Shown here: positions 43,593 to 54,583 of the stretch, one piece after another
Layout of the letters: each line of letters opens with the position of its first letter
Numbering within the stretch: position 1 is the first letter of the stretch
NCBI GenBank assembly: GCA_003116995.1
Contig: BDSL01000010.1
Location: 1,302,001-1,366,000 of the forward strand
DNA length: 64,000 bases
Source of the DNA: Yamagishiella unicocca
Lineage: Eukaryota > Chlorophyta > Chlorophyceae > Chlamydomonadales > Volvocaceae
Direction of reading: 5' to 3'
Translations under genes and position numbers: made by a program
The notes under the pieces: generated by a model
Database searches by the model: none
What the model saw: only the letters and a program-made list of their open reading frames with translations
Told to the model about the DNA's origin: nothing

Positions 43593-46500
43593 ATCCAGCG
43601 CGCCTCGTCAGCATGCTGATACCCAGCAGCGGCAGCACACAGAAGGCGCCAGACACCACCAGCAGCAGCAGGAACAGGGCCGCAGCCACGATGGGTACGT
43701 ACACGTGGTCGCTGAGCCAGGAGCCCCCGCCGCCGCCGCCCTTGCCCGGTGTCACGGTGGCGGCCTCGCTGTCTGCTGGGGTGGGGAATGGGGTGGTTGA
43801 GGAGGTCGGTTGGGTCGGTTGGGTCGGTTGGGCATCGTCAGCAGGAGCGGCGACATTCACGAACTCAGGGCGACAGCGGCAGTTAGGCTAACTGCCGGCG
43901 GTTCAGGGGAAGCCGGCTGCGGCTTTAGGCGGTGGGAAAGCCAGTTTTGGCTACGGCGCTTGGTGGTGAGGGTGGTGGCTTTCGGGTAGGGAAAGGTCTG
44001 CGTGGAAGCCGGGCGTGTGGCTCTGCGGGGAAGTGCCTTGGCACCGTGTGTGTTTTGTGCAGCAGGCTGCTTGGCAGGGCTGCCCCCGGCCTCCCGCCCC
44101 CACGCACGGCAAAAGAGGCACACGAGCAACGCAGGAGGGGTTCGACTACTGGTTCCTCGGGTTCCTCGGGTTCGACTGGTTCCTCGGGTTCCTCGGGTTC
44201 CTCGGGTTCGACTGGTTCCTCGGGTTCCTCGGGTTCCTCGGGTTCCTCGGGTTCGACTGGTTCCTCGGGTTCCTCGGGTTCCTCAGGTTCCTCGGGTTCC
44301 TCGGGTTCCTCGGGTTCCTCGGGTTCCTCGGGTTCCTCGGGTTCCTCGGGTTCCTCGGGTTCCTCGGGTTCCTCGGGTTCGACTGGTTCCTCGGGTTCCT
44401 CGGCAGTCAAGCCAAGTTTTCCGGCATGCATGCACGCGTGTCCGACGACTGTTCGCTCCCTGTTAGTTCCTACCTGCCCTCCGTTACCTATGTTGCGTAA
44501 CCGGGCCTACACCTCGCTACACCTCACCACACGCGCACACATCGATTTTAGTTTTCAGTGCCGACCCACGGGTCTCCTCTCGTACCCACACCAACACACA
44601 GTCAATCGGCTGGGTTGGGATGTAATCTCCTTATCCTCTTCCCGAGAGTTACTTCAGTAGCACACACTCAGTCTTAGCCTAGCAGTAGATTAACACACAC
44701 ACACACACAAAAAAAAACAAGACACACGCACCCAAACAAACCAACACCACACACATATAGGTCGTTCCGCCCCATCTCACCTCCCCCGAAACCAGGTGGC
44801 ACCTCCAGCTGCGCGCCGGGCTGCCGTACATCTTCGTTGTACCACGATGCCAGCGTGCCGTACACAAAATTGTTGAGCTCGGTGCCGACGTTGAAGGTGG
44901 TGCCGTCCTGCGGCGCGGCCGCCATCGGGGGAGGATGGGTGGGGCTGGTCGACAAGACGGAGGCGGAAGTTGAGGTGGGTGCAGTGCAGGGTGGTGGCTG
45001 CAGGGGCTGGTGGGTGGGTGCGGTGCAGGGTGGTGGCTGCGGTGGAGGGTGGCGGCTGCAGCGGCTGGTGGGTGAAGAGGACCCCATGGCGGCGACACCA
45101 ACGTGTGTATCCAAACGCTCCAGGGGATTGTCAGGGGAATTGTACGAGGCCCCGGCGGATACGGCACATAAGGCCCTGTGGCCGAGCGCCTTGGAAGTCC
45201 CGACGTGGGCCTTATGGCGCAGGAGCTCCTGTCCCCAATCCCAACCTTGCCTGCATCTTCACCACCCCGGTCAGGATGGCCCGGATGGTGTTGGCGGCGA
45301 CCGGGGGGGTGCTGGCGGGCGGGTCTGCCGGGGGTGACACGGTGGCGTTGTCGCCAGAGGCGTAGACCATGGCCCCGGGATCGAGCTGCTGCTGCTGCCG
45401 ACCCAGCGGCGGGCTACTGCCGCTGCTACTGCCGCTGCTACTGCCGCTGCTACTGCCGCTGCTACTGCCGCTGCTACTGCCGCTGCTACTGCCGGTTCCG
45501 TTGTCGGCCGTCTGCCACAGCGCCGAGCCGCTCTGCCCCTCCCAGCTGACGCAGTCGTGGATGACCTGGGGAGGCGGCGGCGGGTGGGGTGGGGTTACGG
45601 GGGGGGGCGGGGGCCGGTACCGGGGGCGGTACGGGGGCCGGGCCGCCGGGGGGGGGCCGGGCCGGGTGGGGGGCCGGGCCGGGTGGGGGGCCGGGCCGGG
45701 TGGGGGGGTGCAGGGGTGCTGACGAGTGCGCCGCGCGCGGCAGGGTTTCGGAGCGGTGACGGGGATACGAACCCACACCTCCTTTTATGTTGCCTTCCTT
45801 CCGATCGTCTTTCTTCGCTGCATACACCCACCCATCAACCCCCTGGGAGGGCCCTGCAAGGCTCCCATACCCGCCCGAGGGTTCCGCCTCTTGGTCGAGA
45901 ATCCGGTGCCCACTGCACCAAGTGTTCCAATATACTACTTCTTAACTACTTCTTATATGCTACTTCTTAACTACTTCTTAACTTCTTCTTAACTACTCCT
46001 AGCTAATTCGGGCCCACCATGTTGTCGCAGCGCTTCCCGCAGCCCTCCAGCTCCGTGCCGTCAAAGTCAAACCGTACGGCAGGGCATTGTACGGTCCACA
46101 TGGTGCCACGGGGCTTGTCACCTGATGGGGGAGCGGAGGGGTTGGGATGATTCGCGGGGCCGGGGGGGTGGGACTGCGCAGACTCAAACCAGCAGCGAGG
46201 ACTCAAACCAGCAGCCCGGAATACACAGCGGGGCGGGGGGACGGGGGATAGCGAGCCGTGGCGGCGCGGAGCGGGCCGTGGCGAGGACACTTCCCAAGCA
46301 AAGTGGGAATGGCACCCGTGCGGTGTACGACCGCACCCGGACGGAGGAAATCGTTAGTGCACGGCAGCGCTGACGGGTCGGTCTGTACGGCATCGCTGAC
46401 GGGTCGGTCTGTACGGCATCGCTGACGGGTCGGTCTGTACGGCATCGCTGACGAGTCGGTCTGTACGGCATCGCTGACGTGACGGGTCGGTCTGTACGGC

Positions 46501-48610
46501 AGCGCTGACGGGTCGGTCTGTACGGCATCGCTGACGGGTCGGTCTGTACGGCATCGCTGACGTGACGGATCGGTCTGTACGGCAGCGCTGACGGGTCGGT
46601 CTGTACGGCATCGCTGACGTGACGGGTCGGTCTGTACGGCAGCGCTGACGGGTCGGTCTGTACGGCGAACACCCCCTCAGGACGACCCTCCGCAGAGGGC
46701 CCAGAGCACCTGCCCGGCCCCCCTTTCCGTCACCAAGAACACCGCAAACCGAGGTTCGCGCGCCACTACCTAGTCCTACTCCAAAATACGCTATGCCCGC
46801 CACCACCCTCGCCACCCTCACCCCCACCACCTTCACCACCCTCACCACCACCACCACCCTCACCACACCACCAAACCAGTCCGCCGCACCGCCGTACCCG
46901 GGTATCCCGCCGTCTGCAGGTCTAGCACCTTCTGCCCCACCCCTGGAGCAATGGGCAGCACGAAGGTGCCGGCGGGCATCGGCCGCGCCAGCGTCAGCAG
47001 CGCGAAGTCGAAGTTGAGGGCGGCCAGGGAGGCGGAGCCTAGCCGGATGTAGCTGGGCGGGTGGGAGGGGGGGGGCGAGGCGGGGACGTGGGGGGAGACG
47101 TCAGCGGGCAGTGGTGTAGGGAGCTGCGTTGAAGGCTACGGCGCTTGCCCTGTGCCCTGCCTGCAGGGCCCTGTGCCCTGCCTGCTGGGCCCTGTGCCCT
47201 GCTGCCTGCTGCGCCCGCTGCAGCAGCACCGCCGCTGCCTGCTCACCGCTCCAGCACTCTGACGGTGTGCACGGGCACGCTGTCGTCCCGGGTGGTGGGG
47301 TCGCGACCCGCGTCCAGCTGCGGGTAGAACTGCACCTGCAGGGGGGTACGGGCGGCAGCGGGGCAGGCAGCAGCAGCGGGAGGGGGTGGAGGGAGGGGCA
47401 GGTGCTGAGGGGGCAGGTGGGCCGGGGGGGGGACACCGGTGCGAGGATTTGAGAGGGGAGGGGAGGGCAAGTGTCGCAACCGACCGTAGTAGAAACAGTC
47501 CCCGCATGCACCGGTACCGGTATGCCCACCTGACTAAAGTGCTTGCGACCTGATGCCCTGCCCCTGCCCCTCCTATCGATCGTCGACTGGCCTTCGGTCG
47601 GCGGTCGCTGGTCACCGCAGCTGGCTCCTGCGGACCCACTCCCCCGCCTAGCCTGCTCCTCCCAGCCCACCTACGGGGCTCCTCCCAGCCCACCTGCTCC
47701 TCCCCCCAGCCCACCTGCTCCACGAAGGACCACCTGTCCGGCGCCACCACGCAGTGCGCCGCCGTCAGCACGTGGCGGGGGCCGATGAGGGTCCCGGTGC
47801 ACTGCGCCACGGCACTGCGGCACCACCGGGTCCACCGCCGGTCAAGACACGACACGACACGACAGGACAGGAGCAGCAGCAGGCGCACGCAGAGGGGTGA
47901 GGAAAGCACGTGGACTAGGAAGCCGAGTAGGAAACCGTTTGGTAAACACACACACACACATACATACACACATACCGTACGTACGCGGAGGGAGGGATTC
48001 AGTGGAGGGGAGGCAGGGGGGCCGGAGGGATTCAGTGGAGGGGAGGCAGGGGGCGGGGGCCGCCTCGCTGAGTGCCGCACAGAGGTGTGCTGCGGCCCCG
48101 CAGCAGGCCCGGACAGCATCGTGCCACCCGTCCGTCCGGCCGGCCGCTCCCCGCCACTCACCTACTGCGCCTGTTATTATACCCATGTCGTGTAACCGGT
48201 CTTTATGCCTTCATACACCCCCCCCCAACCCGCCCACCTACTGCACCACCCACCTGCTGAGCAGCCGGCACACCCACCCAACCCGCCCCCACCCCTCCAC
48301 CTGCTGAGCAGCCGGCACACCCCCCCAACCCGCCCCCACCCCCCCACCTGCTGAGCAGCCGGCGCTGCTCCTGCGCCAGGAGCCCCACGGCAGCGAAGGG
48401 CGGGGCGCTGGTGTGGTCTACCTTGACCCGTGGGTCACCCGGGGGACAGCCCTCGCAGGCCAGTCTCGGGTTGAATGTGACGTTGGCCTGGTCTGATGGG
48501 GAACCGCCAATGTGGGGGAGCGCGGGTGTGGGGGCGGGGCCGGCAAACTTGTTGCCAGCGAAGGGGTATTGGGGCACGGAGGAGCCGAGGCCGGCCGACA
48601 GGGGTGCGCG
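43591..48610 (-). CDS. Secreted/membrane-anchored trypsin-like serine protease of the V8 (glutamyl endopeptidase) type
   Basis: Minus-strand exons: about 48605-48348 (start not found; [13 protein letters not shown] then EQRRLLS), 47814-47715, 47335-47247, 47052-46898, 46121-46018, 45565-45266, 44907 to about 44781, and about 43868-43591. The triad is visible: His in [12 protein letters not shown], Asp in [12 protein letters not shown], Ser in [23 protein letters not shown], created across the 46898/46121 junction, is characteristic of V8-type enzymes. A (GSSS)n linker sits just after the Ser motif. The last exon holds a Pro/Thr stalk and one transmembrane segment ([20 protein letters not shown]), so the enzyme would be anchored outside the cell. 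The signal peptide exon should lie upstream (48.7-50.2 kb) but is unresolved. The join to the last exon is uncertain: a phase-0 match needs the donor at LE|GTGCCA. Confidence 0.82.
44150..44405. repeat. 9-bp minisatellite in the last protease intron
   Basis: Nearly 30 copies of GGTTCCTCG with interspersed GGTTCGACT units. On the gene strand it reads open as Glu-Glu-Pro/Val-Glu-Pro repeats, so it could be an acidic linker exon. It is preceded at 44400-44432 by an M1-like GCATGCCGGAAAACTTGG, which elsewhere marks introns, so I treat it as intronic. Confidence 0.85.
45409..45493 (-). repeat. 12-bp coding repeat inside the protease domain
   Basis: Seven copies of GGCAGTAGCAGC (gene strand) encoding Gly-Ser-Ser-Ser. 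12 bp keeps frame, so length changes are tolerated. Confidence 0.9.
45600..45720. repeat. GGGCCGGGCC-type tandem tract in a protease intron
   Basis: GGGGGCCGGGCCGGGTGGGG units repeated about four times, immediately upstream (gene sense) of the 45565 acceptor as a C-rich tract. Confidence 0.8.
46362..46668. repeat. 26-31-bp minisatellite in a protease intron
   Basis: About a dozen copies of GCTGACGGGTCGGTCTGTAC plus GGCATC. Some copies carry an extra GTGAC, giving 31 bp. Confidence 0.9.
48251..48363 (-). repeat. Tandem triplication of a protease 5' splice-site region
   Basis: The string CACCTGCTGAGCAGCCGGC occurs at 48251, 48298 and 48345, 47 bp apart. On the gene strand each copy is an exon end plus donor (CTCAGCAG|GTG). 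The most upstream copy (48348 junction) gives the correct phase to the His-containing exon. Confidence 0.9.
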
Positions 48611-48771
48611 GCGAGGGGCCGAGGGCTAGCTCCGGAACCGGCGGCAACGAACACTGCCCCACGTACGACAGTGATTCGGGCTGGCACACAGGCGCGTGCC
48701 GACAGGGGTGCAAGGGACGCAGTTAGAGGCTGGTGCCGCACCTAGACTGTCAAAGTCCGGCCACAAGCACG

Positions 48772-49380
48772 TCAGTTCCTGACCCTGCTGCTGCTGCTGC
48801 TGCTAGCTGCCGCTCGATTCAGGCGAGCAACCACGGGAATTGGAGGCACCTTTTCCCCGACCCCTTCATCCCCCGCCCCTTCATCCCCCGCCGCTTCATC
48901 CCCCGCCCCGCCCACCGCACCCACGGGGGCCGCTGCCTGAGCCAGGCGGCGGTGGCGGCCCTCCGCCCCCGCCGCTGCCCCCTCCTCATGCTCATGCCCA
49001 TCCTCCTCCTCGTGCAGAGGCGGCGGCGGGCCGCCACCACCGCCGCCCCGCTCCTCGAACCCGCTGCTGCTGCTAGCGACGCCAGAGCTGCGCCCCCGCT
49101 CCTCCGTCCTGGCACCTCCACCTCCGCCTCCACCGCCTTCTCCTCCACCTCGGCTGCCACGCGCCTCTGCCGAGGCCCTCCGCCCCCGCCACCACCGCCC
49201 TGGCCACCACCGCCCGGGCTCCTGCGCCTGCCTGCTGGCACCGCCGGGTGCTGCGAGGGCGTCTTCGGGGCCTCCAGCTGCGGAGTCCACCGCCCCGCCG
49301 GCATGCCTGCGTGCGGCGGAAACCGTCCACCACATAACCAGCAAAGGGGATCGATAGTTCGATACTGCTAGCGAGGGCAC
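48772..49380 (-). CDS. Unassigned Gly/Glu/Ala-rich open frame upstream of the protease
   Basis: About 200 codons open on the minus strand, mostly Gly/Ala/Glu/Arg, with a stop at 48772. It could be part of a protease propeptide exon or a compositional artefact. No signal peptide or splice link is convincing. Confidence 0.15.
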   Translation of the reverse strand: MPSLAVSNYRSPLLVMWWTVSAARRHAGGAVDSAAGGPEDALAAPGGASRQAQEPGRWWPGRWWRGRRASAEARGSRGGGEGGGGGGGGARTEERGRSSGVASSSSGFEERGGGGGGPPPPLHEEEDGHEHEEGAAAGAEGRHRRLAQAAAPVGAVGGAGDEAAGDEGAGDEGVGEKVPPIPVVARLNRAAASSSSSSRVRN

Positions 49381-49603
49381 GGCACCTGCGCAACCGTACC
49401 GTACCGTACCGCACCGTACCGCATCTCCCCGTTCGTATTCACCGTACTTCCTAGCACCTCGCGAAGTATTAATCCTCCCGCCCCACTTGGCGCCCCGCTG
49501 ATCGGCTTTGTGGGGAAACCGCGCAGCTGCAAAAACCCTGACATCCCGTGTCCGCGTGTTTCAACCCCCCCCGTTTCTTCAGTAGTGGCCGGTAGCAACG
49601 TCG

Positions 49604-49627
49604 CAAAACCCTAAACCCCTAAACCCG
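49604..49627. repeat. Short telomere-like stretch
   Basis: AAAACCCTAAACCCCTAAACC, about three CCCTAAA-type units. Short enough to be chance in C-rich DNA. Confidence 0.4.
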
Positions 49628-50155
49628 CTGGGACGCACCGGCGCACGAACATGCCCTGGTCCGCCACAAACATGACGGTGCTGTGTGGCGGCACCTCCCA
49701 CTCCAGCCTTGCGTCATCATCCTCGAGGCCGACCCATGGGTCGCCGGCCGCGCCGCCCATGCCGCTGCTGCCGTCACCCCCACAACCGCCATCGCCACAA
49801 GCGCTAGGTACGGCATCGCTGCCGACGGAACCGCGCCGCCCGAGAGCAGCCGCCACTGCTGCTGCTACTGCTGCTGCTGCTGAGCCCCGCCACGTGTTCG
49901 ACTGTCCCGCTGGTGCTGGTGCTGGTGCCGACTGCTGGGAAGAGGCCGTCGTTTCGCCACTGCTACTGCCGCTGGGCCCGCAGCTGGCGCCGCACCAGCG
50001 CTGGTAGCCCGGAGGCACCAGAAAGGCTGCTGTAGCGCTGCCGCCGCTGCCATCCCCTGCCCCCTGCCGGCCTGTTCTCGCAGCAGCAGTCGCGACTGCA
50101 AGCGTCCGCGTTGCGGCGGCGGCCGGGCTATCAGTCGGCAGCAACGCGTGTAGCT
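49611..50155 (-). CDS. Hypothetical exon of unknown gene
   Basis: The frame opens after a GCACTGCAG acceptor-like site (about 50166) and runs to TAG at 49611-49613. Internal stretches look protein-like (AAFLVPPGYQRWCGASCGP, LEWEVPPHSTVMFVADQGMF, VRRCVP), separated by Ser/Ala linkers. A donor at CCCAGCGG|GTTTAG is possible, which would make it a 5' exon of the protease gene. The stop at 49611 would otherwise end a separate protein. Function unknown. Confidence 0.35.
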
Positions 50156-50575
50156 CGTCGCCTGCAGTGCGAATACATATGGACCCGGAAAATAAAACCG
50201 TCGCAAAGGATTTGATGTTGTATTAGAGGGTCAGAACCCGGCACTTTCGGGCCGGGCGATGGCGGCGCGCGCGTATTATAAGCCTGCTGCAGCGTAAGGC
50301 GGCCGAAGGACTAAACGCGGATCAATCCAGGAGAACCTGCTCAGGTACGCGTATGGCGTCCCCGCCCTTCCTGTCGTCCGCGCATCACGCTTTGAGCGCT
50401 CTCGCTTCAGCACCGTCGCCGAGCCCAGCTAGCAACATGACCCTGCGAACATTCCCGCTTATTGCCTACGTAAATCTACATACCAGCAGCTGCGTCCCTT
50501 TGCCCTTCGCGGGCTGCTGCTGCGCCCTGCAACGCCGGAGGGTCTTGCGCGCTGCTGGCCGCTAACGACAGGCAA
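50156..50575. other. Unassigned, with a TATA-like site
   Basis: GTATTATAAG lies near 50272-50281. About 70 bp downstream, plus-strand sequence begins with an ATG at 50353 followed by a 70-codon frame (MASPPFLSSAHHALSALAS). Too weak to call a gene. Confidence 0.2.
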
Positions 50576-50639
50576 CACAGCGACGCTACGGCTACGTAAG
50601 TCACCATCCACCGAGTCAGGCCTGAGCACCCCGCGGCCA

Positions 50640-50985
50640 TGTCCGCGGCCTCACGCGCTCCGAGTACAAGAGGAACCCGGGCGAGAACGGCAGTTTTGCG
50701 GAGCTAGTGGAGGTCAAGACGTACGTCCATCTGTTATATGTATTCGCGAAGATTGGGGACCGCTGCAAGCACATGTTACGGAGGTGTCGTGGGGAGCCGA
50801 GGTTTAGGCGGATCTGGGCGCAAGTGCGAGCGACAAAGGCGGGTCGCACCGACCCACGGGTCTGCCTAGCTGTTCATCTAGCTACCCAACCGCCCGGGTG
50901 TCGGTTCTCGCCGCGGTGTCAGGCACACAGAAACGCTTCTGGGACGAGCGAGCCTTACCGGTATATGGCGTTGTTGTCGCGCTAA
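50640..50985 (+). CDS. Hypothetical coding fragment
   Basis: One plus frame is open with balanced composition: RGLTRSEYKRNPGENGSF at ~50645, then AELVEVKTYVHLLYVFAKIG and RCKHMLRRCRGEPRFRRIW, stopping at 50985. It looks like a piece of a real protein, but I find no start, splice sites or recognisable family. It may be a decayed mobile-element gene. Confidence 0.3.
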
Positions 50986-52227
50986 TTTAGCGCTGCACCC
51001 TACAAACGACGCCGGCGATGCCATCGGGCTGTCACTTGGATTCGCTGGCGTCAGTCGTCAGTCATTAGCGAAGCCACGCCCGTTGGTTGGCCCGTCCGGT
51101 AATGGCCGCCACGCGCGGCCATCACATGCACCGGCGAGGGGCTGCTGCGCACAACACGACACGCAACATGCACGACACGCGCCCGCCCTGGGAGGTGCGG
51201 CGCACGGGCCGTGGCTTCGTGCGCTGCTGACTGGACTGGACCCCGCTCCCTGAATCCCCTCGGCCCAACATCGTCATCACTCCCACGCCGGGGTCATGCC
51301 CGCGTGCCCGCACACATGTATACTGATGACGCCTGATCAGGCCACCGGCGGGACGTCCGCTGAACTGCACCCAAGGTTCTGAGGGCCGCACCAGCTGCTC
51401 GCCCTGTCTGAGGGGGAGAGGGGGCCCGCCGTGAGAGAGTAGGGCGGCCCCCGTCCTCTTCCGGCCACTCTCGGTGAGGCATTTAGCCAACCTGTCGCTG
51501 CGAGGGTGTTGAGCAGTCACGCTCCTGGGGTCAAGCTGTATGTGCCGGATTGGCAGCACGCCTGAGCCTTCTAACATCTCAGACGCAGAAGCCACGCAGC
51601 AAGGAATCGACGCGACCTGTGCGTGGGAGCAGGCAGCAGACAGGCTCCCCGCTGGTGACTGCACTCGCCGCCGTTCCGCAAGGGCGGAGTGAATTAATAG
51701 AACGCCAATCACGCACAACCATACGTGTCACTTGATGGTTGGTCGGTCGTGCAATTTCTAGTGCCGTGGAAGCGTGGACGTGCCGCAAATGCTGGCTAAC
51801 TAGGATTGTCTCAAATGTCAGTCCCAAGTGCATTTCCTGGATGGCCAAGCACCCCGTTATAGGAAAGGAATGCTAAGAAAGAGTGAAAGGCGTTTGGGAT
51901 ACCCGTGTACTTTGCGCAGAGGCCATGTTGGAATAAACAATGGCGAGACCAATAACTGCTGAAAGGGCCGACGACGCTTGCTGATCACACTAAAGGCGAC
52001 GAAGCCGCGAACCTCGATCCACAACCGCCCGGAACAACCTACATGATTTTGGTTGTGGATCCGAAGCCACAGCTTTTTATCCTCGGTATCTTACAGTTTG
52101 AAACGCCCGCACGCCGGCACTCAGCTCCCGGCGGCAAGAGATAAACCTCGCGTTTATGACCAAGCAACTCCATGCCAGCACGCACTCAGCTCTCGGCAAC
52201 CCGACAAAACCCAAAATCGGCTGCGAA

Positions 52228-52266
52228 ACAATGTCAACAATGGTAAACTGTTGACATTGTTTACCA
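52228..52266. repeat. Two overlapping, mutually exclusive hairpins
   Basis: ACAATGTCAACA (52228-52239) pairs perfectly with TGTTGACATTGT (52249-52260). TGGTAAAC (52241-52248) pairs with GTTTACCA (52259-52266). The second stem uses the loop of the first and part of its 3' arm. Confidence 0.85.
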
Positions 52267-54099
52267 ATTATTAATCGTCGGTCCTGTACTTAGGCTTGTG
52301 AAGATAGCAACCTGCACCGACATTATGTACGGATACGCCAGGATACGAAAGGCGTCACCCTACTGTTATCCATTCATCAAGCAACAAACCCATATCACCA
52401 GCACATCGTTCACCTTTACGCTAGCTTACGCCTTCCGTCTGGACGGAGCCCACTTGAACAGTAGCGTTGCCCCCTCGCTGCCCCTCGCTGGCCTGCAGCA
52501 TTTGTTCAGGCGGCAATGGTCCGGGATGAAATGGGAGACTCCCATAAAGAGATGGTGGCAGCTGACCGTGGAACGGAATTTCCCCTCAAATCGAGCACGG
52601 ACAAGTTTCGGCCAAGTCTGGCGTGTTCTGCCATTCGACGACGCGACCCGCGGGTCATCCATTGCCCGCCCATTTCGACGGATCTCTCGTTCGCAAGGCA
52701 AATCCTCATCTTCCACTGCGATATTTCGCCTGCCGGGGCTGAAAGGCTGCTGTTCCAATACAAAATGATTGGTTTGCCTTTCACCCTAATCGGTAAGAGT
52801 TCCATGTGCTTTCCAGGTGAGCGGTCGGTGACTTACTTCCGCTCCTTTCCACGTTCGTGCTCTGTCAACATACAACCTTCATAATGCCAGGCAGATGTAG
52901 GAATAGCTTACAGAATTGCACGCCGAAGTCCACCTGACAAATCATACCGTTTCACCAGCACAAACTCTCATGCTGCTTTCGGCTCGCTCTGAGTACATTC
53001 ACGGATTGAAATCAGGCCAAAGCGGTAGATATAAATTAGTACTTTGCACTTGCCCACTAAGCTAAGATGGCGGTCAGCCTTGGTATTGAAGTCCAAAGAG
53101 CAGGGAACAAACTCGTCGACTGGCCCCCGTGCTAAGCCCAGCAACACGAAGCTTTTCTTTGCTCTTCCCTTTCTTCTTTTGCTGGACTATTAGGGATCTG
53201 AGCAGGAGCCGGGCCCTGTCAGCAGAAGGCGGCCTCGCTGGATGTATGGTGCCTCGCTTTACCTGCTCTACCGTCTTGGCGGCTTCGGGTGGTGCTGCCA
53301 ATCCGTTCTTTGATTGATCCCTGCCTCATGTCGCTGGCCGTGCCTCGAGCGAGGTGCGTTGCGGTTCTTTCCGCCAGTTGTCCGATGCCCTTCCTTGCTC
53401 TTTGCAAGGACCGCCCACTTTAACTTTCCTCGTTTGGTTAACATTTTCCAGGCAAAAGCCTCTCTGAACTTGGACATCGACAGAACAAGGACAGCGCACT
53501 CGGAAGGGTCGTCTAGTCTCAGCTGTCAGGTACGTTTGTTGCGTCTGCGCATCTGAGCTGTCCTCGTGCTTGGCTGGTGTTGCATGCCAGTTCGTCGTAG
53601 CCTGCTAGGCGTCGTGCCAGCTTGTGCGAGAACATTTGCGCTACGGACTTGCGGCGGTACGACAATCCGAAGGGCCTTTTGTGTCACCAGGAGGCCACAT
53701 AAAAGGTCGTCTTCAGGTCGTCTTCAGGTCTATTCTCCAATCTCTACTCTACTTCCTTGCCTTGGCCTTCTGTCCTCTGTCACACGTCTGTCCTCATTCG
53801 CAACGCAACAAAGTTCTCTAAGTCTTCGCGCAAGCTGTTGTGCCGGGTGTCTGTGCCGTCTGGCGTGTATCTTTTCCTGCCTTGAGTACAAGATGGCTTC
53901 TCGTCGCGTGATGTCGGAGTCTGCATCGTCTGTAATGGCGTTCTCGCGTGGGTGAGTGCAGTTGGGTTGGCTACGAGCACCAGGGCAGGGTGGGCAGGTC
54001 TCAGCCGCCGTTCCAGCTCATGGAGCCTTGCAAGATAGAGTGGTGTGGGCTTCCGCAAGCCATACATAGGGAGGGCCTTTTGCAACGTGCGCTTTCTGT

Positions 54100-54155
54100 T
54101 GTTGGAAGCCAGCCAGACATCCCGAGCGCTCGGGATGTCTGGCTGGCTTCCAACA
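54100..54155. repeat. 56-bp perfect palindrome
   Basis: 54100-54127 is followed with no spacer by its exact reverse complement (centre GAGC|GCTC at 54127/54128). Such cruciform-prone palindromes are normally unstable. Confidence 0.95.
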
Positions 54156-54526
54156 CTTTCTTGGCAGTCTGTGCAGCCTGGGCGTTGCGACATGGTAACC
54201 GCTTGCAAGCATTATCCTTCCCAAGCTGGACAGGATAGCCTATGCCATATGCCATATTAATCATATGCATTTATGCTTTGTGCAATAATGTCGTTATGCT
54301 GACTCCCGTCTGGCTTGTGCCTGGGCTTTGGACCGACATTGCATGCTTGTCGACGGTCGTTGCCACCCCTGCCGGCAATGAGCCATACTCCACCATAACA
54401 TCCTTGAATCTTGTTAACGTCCACATTCTGCATTAATACGAAGTCTTGCTTGCAAACTTCACAAACGGCGTCACGATCTTGGGCAGCACCTCGCAAGGGC
54501 TCGCACTGCACATGTACATGTTGGGA

Positions 54527-54583
54527 GCACGCGCGCTGTTTTCCAAACGGCGTATGAGCGCGCTGTTTTCCAAACGGCGTATG
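54527..54583. repeat. 28-bp tandem duplication
   Basis: Two adjacent copies of GCGCGCTGTTTTCCAAACGG CGTATGA, upstream of the 54881 gene. Confidence 0.85.

Noticed and set aside
44015..44500. Repetitive Gly-Phe-Leu or Arg-Val-Pro proteins on the plus strand
   Set aside because: The 9-bp repeat keeps every frame open; no start context or flanking coding evidence on that strand.
46184..46866. Minus-strand repeat protein ([12 protein letters not shown])
   Set aside because: Translation of the 26-31-bp intronic minisatellite between two well-phased protease exons.
52298..52884. Overlapping 122-156-codon plus frames
   Set aside because: Two frames overlap with similar length, neither has splice-compatible extensions or a recognisable motif, and the minus strand is open as well.
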